The notes beneath the pieces are model-generated. The model worked only from the letters and a program-made list of their open reading frames with translations, ran no database searches and was not told the DNA's origin. A stretch of 7,599 bases of DNA from a bacterium (lineage in GTDB: Bacteria > Auribacterota > UBA3054 > B51-G9): assembly GCA_029939815.1 (NCBI GenBank), contig JAOZSF010000082.1:1-7599 (forward strand), in the 5' to 3' direction. Made by a program: the position numbers and the translations under genes. Positions within the stretch are counted from its first letter, which is position 1. Each line of letters begins with the position of its first letter. Shown piece after piece: positions 1 to 5,683 of this stretch.

Positions 1-1553
1 AGAGTTTGATATTGCGGTACAGCTATTTCTTTTTCTCCAACCGGTTTTCCGTTTGCCAATAATTCTATTTTAAGCGGCGCCGTTTCACATTGTGACGCAT
101 CAGTTGAAGCATCAATCTTAACAACAGCTTTTTCTCCCACTCTAATAACAAAAACAGCGGTGCGGTGTGTCCATCGGATAGTTCCGTCATTTGTTTTCTC
201 AAGCGGATGCCATCCGGAGAACATCCATGAAGAAGATTCATCACTTAGATTAATTTCATGCGGGGCTTCCCCGAAAATAGTTTCGAGAAGTTCACCGGTA
301 GCGATATTTTCCGATTTTTCAACCTTTACATCCGTTTTTACCGGAAGACGGGCCACCCCTCCGCAATACGAATCTGTTTCAGGTAAAATTTTAAATGCGA
401 TGAATTTATCAGCCCAGTCGTAGCATTCCTGCAAGTGATCGAGTCCGGAATGAATAGCGGCTGTAACGGTATAATTCCCGGGTCCAATATCAAAATCCAG
501 TGCAAATTTAACTGTCATTTTATCTCCCGGCTTAAGTTCCGGCATTTTTTGTTTAAGGCGAAAAGTATTTGTTGCAAAGACTTCATAACCTAACCTGTCA
601 CGCAAAGCGATACCGACAGTCGGTGATTTTATTTCCGATAACGCGACAAGTTCAACAGCTATTTCACCTTTGGTTCCTGATACAAAAGTCCGCGTTGGTT
701 TTTTATCACAGATAACATCGATTTTTGTGATTAGAGCATCAAAAGTTCCTGATCTCTGAGTTGCGGATTGTTTTTTGTTCTTCCTTGCTTTTTCAATTTT
801 AAAAGAAGCTTTGTCGGATACCTGTCGTGCGACAAGTGCGTTATAATAATTCAAGACATCGTCAGGTGTTCCCTGCTCGGCAATCTTTCCTTCATGAAGA
901 AGAATAGCTTCATCACAGAGTAATTTTACAGCCCCCGGGTCATGGCTGACGAAAAGAAGCGTTCCACCACCTTCTTTAAACTCTCTCAATCTTCGTAAAC
1001 ATTTTTGCTGGAAATAAGCATCACCGACCGCGAGCGCCTCATCAATAATCAAAATATCGGGATTGATGTTTGCTGCAACGGAAAATCCGAGCCGCAAAGC
1101 CATTCCGGTAGAATAAATTCTTAACGGGTGATCGATAAAATCACCCAGTTCGGCAAATTCTATTATTTTTGGGAGCTGAGCGTGAATTTCTTCATCGCTC
1201 AGTCCAAGCAAACTTGCATTAAGAAAAATATTTTGCCGGCCAGTAAATTCAGGATGAAATCCGGAGCCAAGCTCAAGTAATCCCGTAATCCTACCACCGA
1301 TATCTAAATAACCTGAAGTTGGCGAAAGAGTGCCGCATAGAATTTTAAGCAGAGTGCTTTTCCCGGCGCCGTTGGCACCGATAATTCCGAGTGAAGTTCC
1401 ATGATTAACTTCAAGACTTATATCCCGCAATGCCCAGAAAGCCCAATGATATGACATACCGCGCGGTGTAAGCCATTCTTTCAGCCGGTCAAGCGGTTTA
1501 TCATAAACACGGAATCGTTTGCTAAGATTATTAATTTTTATTACTGTGTCCAT
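1..1553 (-). CDS. wzt: O-polysaccharide ABC transporter ATP-binding protein Wzt, 3' end cut off by the window edge
   Basis: ATPase subunit of a Wzm/Wzt-type exporter, acting at the cytoplasmic face of the inner membrane to power export of lipid-linked polysaccharide. The reading frame is open from the ATG at 1553 to the left edge (517 codons, no stop). Visible motifs are Walker A GANGAGKST (59-67), the signature YSTGM (147-151, usually YSSGM), Walker B DILIIDE (166-172) and the switch His204. Residues about 268-390 match a Wzt C-terminal glycan-binding domain: the hallmark VGIALRDRLGYEVFATNT (313-330) is followed by a GPGNYTVTAAIHSG strand. A further segment (about 400-517, with SGWHPLE then IRW) resembles a beta-rich module also seen in polysaccharide-cluster glycosyltransferases; this is from memory. 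Classical Wzt proteins are about 400-430 residues, so this one is extended. No clear Shine-Dalgarno precedes the ATG. The exporter partner wzm lies 189 bases upstream. Confidence 0.93.
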   Translation of the reverse strand, partial: MDTVIKINNLSKRFRVYDKPLDRLKEWLTPRGMSYHWAFWALRDISLEVNHGTSLGIIGANGAGKSTLLKILCGTLSPTSGYLDIGGRITGLLELGSGFHPEFTGRQNIFLNASLLGLSDEEIHAQLPKIIEFAELGDFIDHPLRIYSTGMALRLGFSVAANINPDILIIDEALAVGDAYFQQKCLRRLREFKEGGGTLLFVSHDPGAVKLLCDEAILLHEGKIAEQGTPDDVLNYYNALVARQVSDKASFKIEKARKNKKQSATQRSGTFDALITKIDVICDKKPTRTFVSGTKGEIAVELVALSEIKSPTVGIALRDRLGYEVFATNTFRLKQKMPELKPGDKMTVKFALDFDIGPGNYTVTAAIHSGLDHLQECYDWADKFIAFKILPETDSYCGGVARLPVKTDVKVEKSENIATGELLETIFGEAPHEINLSDESSSWMFSGWHPLEKTNDGTIRWTHRTAVFVIRVGEKAVVKIDASTDASQCETAPLKIELLANGKPVGEKEIAVPQYQT

Positions 1554-1630
1554 TGTCGTGCCGATTCTTGTTAAGTTAGAGGCACTCGGAGGAAATTGTC
1601 CTGATAAATCGGGACAATTTGATTTCCGGG
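1554..1630 (-). promoter_or_regulatory. Candidate structured 5' leader, copy 1 (before wzt)
   Basis: Read on the minus strand, a long hairpin is followed by a short one that ends at the wzt start codon. The long hairpin has arms AAATTGTCCTGAT and ATCGGGACAATTT (1593-1605 and 1608-1620 on the plus strand) with a two-base centre and one mismatch that would be a G-U pair in one orientation. An outer CGGA/TCCG pairing encloses it. The short hairpin has stem GTGCC/GGCAC around an AAC-rich loop. The same layout, with the same 27-base distance to the ATG, recurs before the hydrolase gene at 3256-3332. Its role is unknown: it could be a cis-regulatory RNA, a translation-start element or a dispersed palindrome. 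The repeat itself is directly visible; the regulatory reading is inference. Confidence 0.6.
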
Positions 1631-1657
1631 TATTTGCTTATTATTTTTTCTGATTAA

Positions 1658-1663
1658 ATTATA
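1658..1663 (-). promoter_or_regulatory. Possible -10 box upstream of wzt leader
   Basis: The minus strand reads TATAAT here, a perfect sigma-70-type -10 hexamer. It would start a transcript about 20 bases before the structured leader of wzt. No convincing -35 box lies 16-18 bases further upstream (a TTGGAT is about 22 bases away), and such hexamers arise by chance in AT-rich DNA, so this is tentative. Confidence 0.3.
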
Positions 1664-1689
1664 CCTTTCTTCTTTTATGGATATTATCC

Positions 1690-1740
1690 AATTAACATCC
1701 CCCACCCTAAAGGGCACCCCCTTGAAAGGGGGAATTAATC
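1690..1740. repeat. GC-rich palindromic repeat in the wzm-wzt gap
   Basis: Two palindromes lie just after the wzm stop codon. CCCTAAAGGG is at 1705-1714. CCCCCTT-GA-AAGGGGG is at 1717-1732, with perfect seven-base arms. Imperfect ATTAA/TTAAT arms flank both. The element sits in otherwise AT-rich intergenic DNA. It could slow or attenuate transcription between wzm and wzt, but no T-run follows on either strand, so it is not a standard intrinsic terminator. It resembles a dispersed intergenic repeat; only one copy is in this window. Confidence 0.5.
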
Positions 1741-1742
1741 CA

Positions 1743-2624
1743 TCAAATCTGATCCGGTAATTCTTCTCTTAACTGCAGGAAGAAGAGTGTTGCTAAAATT
1801 GCTGTTACGATTGATATTCCTGCCATAAGAACTAATTTCAAAAGAAACTGATCTTGCTGTGGAACAAAAGTGTTCGGTAATGAATCATACCAGACAATTT
1901 GTTTCCATAAAACATTTTGGTACAAATTTGTAAGATGATAAAGCGGATTTATCTGTACAAAAATCTTTCCGATTTTCGGCATCAGTCGCGGAATCAGATC
2001 ACGTGGATAAACAATCGGTGTGAGCCAAAACCAAAGTTGCAGGAAAATCCCGATTATTTGCGGCATATCACGGAAGTAAGCTGTAATTGATGCTAAAAAC
2101 AAGCCGATTCCAAACATAAAAACAGCTTGAATAACGACAATTACCGGCAGCCAGACAATACTCCATCCCACACAATGCCCTGTCGCAACGATTACCGCGA
2201 GAAAAATTACAAGCATAATGGCAAGAGTAATTATACCGCTTATAACTTGATAAAGTACAAGCAGTGGATGCGGGAACGCGACTTTTTTTATCAGGTCCCT
2301 ATGCGCAAGAAATGCTGTAGAAGTCCGCATAACGGTTTCATTAAAAGTAATCCACGCCAGCAGACCGGAACAGATGTAAATACTCATTGCGAACGGATCG
2401 TTTACATTTCCGAGTTGTGCTACCGCGTCAGCCGGAAGTTTTGCGCCGATAATTTTCGCGAGAAGAACGGCGAAGATAAAAACCTGCGCGGCCGGCTGCA
2501 GAATATTCCAGAAGACACCGAGCACCGAGCCGGCATATCTGCTTCTAAAGTCCTGTTTTACAAGGTCCCACAATAGATGCCGATAGTTCCATAAATCTGT
2601 ATTTAATTTAAACAGTTTTAACAT
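1743..2624 (-). CDS. wzm: O-polysaccharide ABC transporter permease Wzm (ABC-2 type)
   Basis: Inner-membrane channel subunit of the polysaccharide exporter, partner of Wzt. At 293 residues it is slightly longer than the usual 260-270. The N-terminal amphipathic segment YRHLLWDLVKQDFRSRY (14-30) and VLGVFWNILQPA (34-45) are typical of the Wzm/TagG family. Hydrophobic segments lie at about 35-57, 78-96, 122-148, 155-181, 189-206 and 262-285, giving six membrane spans. The conserved RDLIKKVAFP (109-118) and WLTPIVYP (200-207) are present. The chosen ATG overlaps the 3' end of the upstream hydrolase gene by 17 bases and has no Shine-Dalgarno, so translational coupling is plausible. wzt follows after a repeat-filled gap; in most clusters the two genes abut. 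Confidence 0.93.
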   Translation of the reverse strand: MLKLFKLNTDLWNYRHLLWDLVKQDFRSRYAGSVLGVFWNILQPAAQVFIFAVLLAKIIGAKLPADAVAQLGNVNDPFAMSIYICSGLLAWITFNETVMRTSTAFLAHRDLIKKVAFPHPLLVLYQVISGIITLAIMLVIFLAVIVATGHCVGWSIVWLPVIVVIQAVFMFGIGLFLASITAYFRDMPQIIGIFLQLWFWLTPIVYPRDLIPRLMPKIGKIFVQINPLYHLTNLYQNVLWKQIVWYDSLPNTFVPQQDQFLLKLVLMAGISIVTAILATLFFLQLREELPDQI

Positions 2625-3255
2625 AATTATTTGTTATTTTTTCGTTTCCGATTGTAGATGAATCTCCATGTCCGGGATAAACAACTGTATTATCCGGCAA
2701 AACATACAATTTTTCAAGAATTGATTTGCGTAATGTTTCCCAACTTCCGCCCGGAAGGTCGCATCTTCCGACATCACCTTTAAAAAGAGTATCGCCACTA
2801 AGCAGGATAGGATTATTTTCGTTTGGTATATAAAGTGACACACCGCCGCGCGTATGACCCGGCGTATGCAAAACTTTAATTTGTATCGAACCGAAATTTA
2901 TCGTTTCATCATCAACCAAGTCGTTATAAGGATGGTCTGTTGTAATAAAAAGTCCGAGCATCGCGGAAAGATTTTTTTCCGAATCGGTCAGCATCACCGC
3001 ATCGTCCGAATGAATCCAAAGAGGAACGTTTTTTTCAGAGATGATTTTTCCTACCGCGCCGATATGATCTCCGTGCCCGTGAGTCAGCAGTACGCCACGC
3101 AAAGCAACTTTTTCATCATCAAGGATTGAAAGTAATTCATCTGCTTCAGCTCCCGGGTCAATCAGAACAGCATCTTTGGTTTCGCTGTCAATCACAAGAT
3201 AGCAATTCGTTTCGAGAGGTCCTACCGGGATAGTTTTTACAATTATATTTGGCAT
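2608..3255 (-). CDS. Metallo-beta-lactamase-fold hydrolase, glyoxalase II-like
   Basis: Cytoplasmic zinc hydrolase of the small glyoxalase-II-like group (about 210 residues), a family often assigned to thioester hydrolysis such as S-lactoylglutathione; the actual substrate is not readable here. The protein has 215 residues. All expected metal ligands are present: THGHGDH (58-64, with His59, His61, Asp63, His64), His134 in TPGHT, Asp155 in SGDT and His196 in YPGHG. GRCD (163-166) is also typical. The start MPNIIVKTIPVGPLETNCYL matches the usual family N-terminus, so the ATG at 3255 is chosen. The frame stays open up to an ATG at 3321, but the extra 22 codons come from the palindromic leader and are unlikely to be translated. 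The 3' end overlaps wzm by 17 bases. No Shine-Dalgarno is evident. Confidence 0.92.
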   Translation of the reverse strand: MPNIIVKTIPVGPLETNCYLVIDSETKDAVLIDPGAEADELLSILDDEKVALRGVLLTHGHGDHIGAVGKIISEKNVPLWIHSDDAVMLTDSEKNLSAMLGLFITTDHPYNDLVDDETINFGSIQIKVLHTPGHTRGGVSLYIPNENNPILLSGDTLFKGDVGRCDLPGGSWETLRKSILEKLYVLPDNTVVYPGHGDSSTIGNEKITNNYVKTV

Positions 3256-3332
3256 GTTCGCGCCGTTTTTCGTTTTGTTACTGGCGCTCGGAGGAAATTG
3301 TTCAGGCAACTGCCTGAACAATTTATTTTCCG
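3256..3332 (-). promoter_or_regulatory. Candidate structured 5' leader, copy 2 (before the hydrolase gene)
   Basis: Second copy of the element seen at 1554-1630. The long hairpin is a perfect inverted repeat of 14 bases, AAATTGTTCAGGCA (3295-3308) and TGCCTGAACAATTT (3311-3324), with a two-base centre. Outer CGGA/TCCG sequences are conserved. The next hairpin has stem GCGCC/GGCGC, which pairs as in copy 1 although both sides differ (GTGCC/GGCAC there). The tips of the long hairpins differ in sequence but remain self-complementary. The distance from the long hairpin block to the ATG is 27 bases in both copies. This strongly supports a real, structured, repeated element; the function is unknown. 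Confidence 0.65.
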
Positions 3333-3432
3333 AACGATTGCTTTTAAGTTAAATGTTAAATTTTCGTTTTTGATATGGCGAAAAATAGAAATATCAAATT
3401 GTTGAATCCATCTAACATCTTTATTTTTCATA
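3333..3432 (-). other. AT-rich gap between acyP and the leader; possible short gene relic
   Basis: No complete gene or clear promoter is visible. On the minus strand an ATG at 3430 opens MKNKDVRWIQQF, which faintly recalls the N-terminus of HI0074-type nucleotidyltransferase-partner (HEPN) proteins. The similarity stops after about a dozen residues and the frame then runs into the palindrome at 3283-3332. It may be a small relic or chance. Confidence 0.2.
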
Positions 3433-3714
3433 TCAATACTCAACTTTAAAATCCGAATACATTCCGCTTGGCGGCATCAGATTTGTTATTACTTCTTTTA
3501 TGTAGCCCGCGTGAGGTCCCGTAGTAATGTCTTCGAGCAGCGATTCCACTTCATAATCTTTTCCTTCGGCGTACATTTCCACAGCTCCGTCTTGCCTATT
3601 TTTTACGTATCCGGTGAGTGAATCATATCCCTGCGCGAATCTCAGCACGGTATATCTGAATCCGACACCCTGCACACGGCCTTTATAAATTACAAGATAA
3701 GCGATATTTTTCAT
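3433..3714 (-). CDS. acyP: Acylphosphatase
   Basis: Small cytoplasmic enzyme that hydrolyses acyl phosphates such as acetyl phosphate or carbamoyl phosphate. The 93-residue length is typical of the family. The signature GRVQGVGFR (12-20) carries the phosphate-binding loop and catalytic Arg20. GYVKNRQDGAVEM (35-47) holds the catalytic Asn39. The C-terminus, DFKVEY, fits the family's last strand. Only five bases separate the ATG from the first palindrome of the repeat cluster upstream, and no Shine-Dalgarno is present, so its promoter must lie in or beyond the repeat array. The upstream neighbour in the same orientation is the transposase relic. Downstream is a 177-base gap before the hydrolase gene, so it may be transcribed separately. 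Confidence 0.95.
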   Translation of the reverse strand: MKNIAYLVIYKGRVQGVGFRYTVLRFAQGYDSLTGYVKNRQDGAVEMYAEGKDYEVESLLEDITTGPHAGYIKEVITNLMPPSGMYSDFKVEY

Positions 3715-3719
3715 ACTGT

Positions 3720-3927
3720 AAACCGTTAAAACGATTTAACGTTATTCTATTTATCAACCCACGACTAACCCCGGCATCCGCGGGGCGGTTACGAGTCATG
3801 GGTTAATATTCTTGGTCGATTTCCGACATTCAAACGACTGAAGTCGCGGGTTAATCAAATATCAGCCCATGATTTCAATCATGGGTAATAGGGATTTATT
3901 AATGAATTTCAACCGTTTTAACGGTTT
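3720..3927. repeat. Composite palindrome array 1 (REP-like)
   Basis: This array is bounded by two oppositely oriented copies of one 18-base palindrome. AAACCGTTAAAACGATTT is at 3720-3737 (one change from perfect) and a near-complete AACCGTTTTAACGGTTT is at 3911-3927. Inside are hairpin A (3758-3802: outer stem CCCACGACT/AGTCATGGG, inner CCCCGG-CAT-CCG), a shortened A variant (CGACT-GA-AGTCG at 3835-3846, followed by CGGGTT) and hairpin B (CCCATGATTTCAATCATGGG, 3866-3885). The stretch after the short A is nearly identical to the end of array 2. Arrays like this around an IS200-like gene recall REP/BIME sequences of REP-associated transposases; that link is inference. Confidence 0.8.
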
Positions 3928-4137
3928 ACAAATTTATCTAATTTATATAATTTAATAAGTTTATCAAATTCTTCCTGAAAAGTCATCCTCCTGTGATGTT
4001 CTTTTTGATTTCTAATGTATAATTTGACTTTTTATAATATTATAAACTTTATTTTCTATCTCTGTATCAATAAGATTTTCGCGGTCTTTTACGCCGAGAA
4101 TTCCATGAATCCATATTTTTACTTTTGAATGAGACAT
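3918..4137 (-). pseudogene. Decayed IS200-like / REP-associated tyrosine transposase, catalytic core deleted
   Basis: The ATG at 4137 opens a 41-residue frame beginning MSHSKVKIWIHGILGVKDRE, like the first strand of Y1 (IS200/RAYT) transposases, and stops at 4012. In another frame, from about 4026 to the TAA at 3918-3920, the DNA encodes YIRNQKEHHRRMTFQEEFDK followed by LIKLYKLDKFVNR. This matches the usual C-terminal NQxxHHxxxxFxxEF helix of the same family. The roughly 80-100 residues in between, which should carry the HUH motif and the catalytic tyrosine, are missing, and the two parts are out of frame. The protein would be inactive. The stop codon lies inside the right palindrome of array 1, and the start codon is 10 bases from the left palindrome of array 2, so the relic exactly fills the space between the arrays. 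Family matches are from memory, not from a search. Confidence 0.8.
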
Positions 4138-4147
4138 TATATTTTAT

Positions 4148-4438
4148 AAACCGTTAAAACGGTTTAATGTTATTTTGTTCATTATCCCACGACTAACCCC
4201 GGCATCCGCGGGGCGGTTACGAGTCGTGGGTTGATATATATTTCATTATCACGAATATCAGCCCATGAATTTAATCGTGGGGCAGAGTTGATATTGATTC
4301 TCTTCGTCTAATTTTAATTCATGACTGACCCCAGCATCTGCGGGGCGGTTACGAGTCGTGGGTTAATCAAATATCAGCCCATGATTTTAATCATGGGTAA
4401 AATGTAACGCGAACACACGCAAACCGTTTTAACGGTTT
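4148..4438. repeat. Composite palindrome array 2 (REP-like)
   Basis: Same architecture and orientation as array 1, but fuller. The bounding palindromes are perfect and inverted: AAACCGTTAAAACGGTTT (4148-4165) and AAACCGTTTTAACGGTTT (4421-4438). The inside order is A-B-A-B: hairpin A at 4186-4230 (outer arms CCCACGACT/AGTCGTGGG), hairpin B at 4262-4281 (CCCATGAATTTAATCGTGGG), hairpin A at 4318-4362, and hairpin B at 4378-4397 (CCCATGATTTTAATCATGGG). The second A has CAG-CAT-CTG at its tip where the others have CGG-CAT-CCG, a paired change that keeps the stem. The array begins 20 bases beyond the argG stop, in its 3' flank. It has no T-run and so is not a classical terminator. Confidence 0.85.
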
Positions 4439-4458
4439 ATAAAATCCATTCCGCACAG

Positions 4459-5646
4459 CTATTTTCTTAATCGCAAACGCAACGCGTTAAGCTTAATAAA
4501 TCCTGTCGCATCGGTTTGGTCGTAAACTGAATCTTCTTCAAACGTTGCGATATCTTCATCATAAAGCGAGCATGGAGATTTTCTGCCGACAACCATGCAG
4601 TTTCCTTTATAAAGTTTCAGTTTAGCAGTTCCGGTAACATTTTTCTGCGCTTCATCTATAAACGCGTTAAGTGTTTCCATTTCCGGTGAGAACCAGAACC
4701 CGTTATAAACTATCTGCGCGAATTTAGGCATTAAGGTGTCGCGGGTAAGCATAACTTCCCTGTCCATTGTTAACGATTCAACCGCTTGATGTGCCGCATA
4801 AAGAATTGTTCCGCCCGGAGTTTCATAAACGCCTCTTGATTTCATTCCAACGAATCTGTTTTCCACAATGTCAATTCTTCCGATACCGTGTTTTCCGCCG
4901 AGTTTGTTCAATCTTTCAAGCAATTTTGCCGGCGAATAAGTTTTGCCGTTAACAGCGACCGGAACTCCTTTTTCGAAATCAACGGTAATGTACTGAGGTT
5001 TATCAGGAGCTTTTTCCGGTGATTGAGTAAGAACAAACATATCTTCCGGCGGTTCTTTCCACGGGTTTTCAAGTATTCCGCTTTCAAAGCTGATATGCAG
5101 AAGATTTCTATCGGAACTGTACGGTTTTTTCTTTGTTACCGGAATATCAATATTATGTTTTTTAGCATAATCGATCATTTTGGTTCTGGAATTAAGATCA
5201 AATTCCGGATCACGCCACGGCGCGATAATTTTAATATCCGGCTTTAAAGCGTAGAAAGTTAATTCAAAGCGAACCTGATCGTTACCTTTTCCAGTTGCGC
5301 CGTGAGCTACATAAGCAGCTTTTTCCTTTTTCGCGATTTCAATGTGACGTTTTGCGATAATCGGCCGCGCGGCACTAGTGCCGAGCATATACAATCCTTC
5401 GTAATAGGCGTTCCATTTTATAAGGGGCCAGACATAATCTTTAACAAACTCTTCGCGCAAATCTTCAATATAAATTTTAGATGCGCCTGTTTTTAACGCT
5501 TTCTCGCGGACCGGGTCAAGTTCTTCTCCCTGCCCGACATCCGCCGCGTAAGCGATTACGTCATATCCTTTTTCTTTAAGCCAGGTAAGAATTACTGAAG
5601 TATCTAGTCCTCCTGAATAAGCGAGAACTACTTTAGGTTTAGCCAT
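4459..5646 (-). CDS. argG: Argininosuccinate synthase
   Basis: Cytoplasmic enzyme that joins citrulline and aspartate, using ATP, to give argininosuccinate, the penultimate step of arginine synthesis. The 395 residues match the usual length of about 400. The N-terminal PP-loop AYSGGLDTS (9-17) binds ATP. AHGATGKGNDQVRFE (114-128) and YSSDRNLLHISFESGILE (176-193) are conserved active-site segments typical of the bacterial type-1 group. The ATG at 5646 has a good Shine-Dalgarno (AGGAG) six bases upstream. No other arginine gene is in the window. It follows the secreted-protein gene by 37 bases, so it may be the last gene of a ruvX-led unit; an AT-rich TATAAA-like stretch just upstream could also give it its own promoter. 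Downstream is repeat array 2. Confidence 0.98.
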   Translation of the reverse strand: MAKPKVVLAYSGGLDTSVILTWLKEKGYDVIAYAADVGQGEELDPVREKALKTGASKIYIEDLREEFVKDYVWPLIKWNAYYEGLYMLGTSAARPIIAKRHIEIAKKEKAAYVAHGATGKGNDQVRFELTFYALKPDIKIIAPWRDPEFDLNSRTKMIDYAKKHNIDIPVTKKKPYSSDRNLLHISFESGILENPWKEPPEDMFVLTQSPEKAPDKPQYITVDFEKGVPVAVNGKTYSPAKLLERLNKLGGKHGIGRIDIVENRFVGMKSRGVYETPGGTILYAAHQAVESLTMDREVMLTRDTLMPKFAQIVYNGFWFSPEMETLNAFIDEAQKNVTGTAKLKLYKGNCMVVGRKSPCSLYDEDIATFEEDSVYDQTDATGFIKLNALRLRLRK

Positions 5647-5652
5647 AATTTA

Positions 5653-5657
5653 CTCCT
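5653..5657 (-). promoter_or_regulatory. Shine-Dalgarno site of argG
   Basis: The minus strand reads AGGAG, separated by six bases from the argG ATG. It is one of only two strong ribosome-binding sites in the window, and it fixes the argG start. Confidence 0.8.
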
Positions 5658-5683
5658 ATATTTTATAAGTTATAATTTTTTTA

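Noticed and set aside
1..10. AGAGTTTGAT, identical to the start of the 16S rRNA 8F primer site
   Set aside because: The following bases do not match 16S rRNA, and the stretch is inside the open wzt frame on the other strand.
160..423. 87-residue open frame on the plus strand
   Set aside because: It is antisense to the C-terminal region of wzt, which has clear family motifs.
1554..1630. Integron attC site (TCTAAC and paired arms near the gene start)
   Set aside because: The R' and R'' core sites (GTTRRRY and RYYYAAC) are not both present at the ends, and the genes do not look like cassettes.
1705..1732. Intrinsic terminator of wzm
   Set aside because: The stems are GC-rich but short, and no T-run follows on the minus strand.
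2127..2576. 149-residue open frame on the plus strand
   Set aside because: It is antisense to wzm, has no recognisable motifs or domain, and is a shadow of the coding frame.
2634..2843. 69-residue open frame on the minus strand
   Set aside because: It lies in another frame within the hydrolase gene, whose frame carries all the zinc ligands.
3295..3324. Intrinsic terminator of acyP
   Set aside because: The inverted repeat is strong, but it has no following T-run, lies over 100 bases beyond the stop, and its position is fixed relative to the next gene's start instead.
3720..4438. CRISPR array
   Set aside because: The repeats are of three different classes, mostly self-complementary, irregularly spaced, and bounded by inverted palindromes; there are no unique spacers of constant length and no cas gene.
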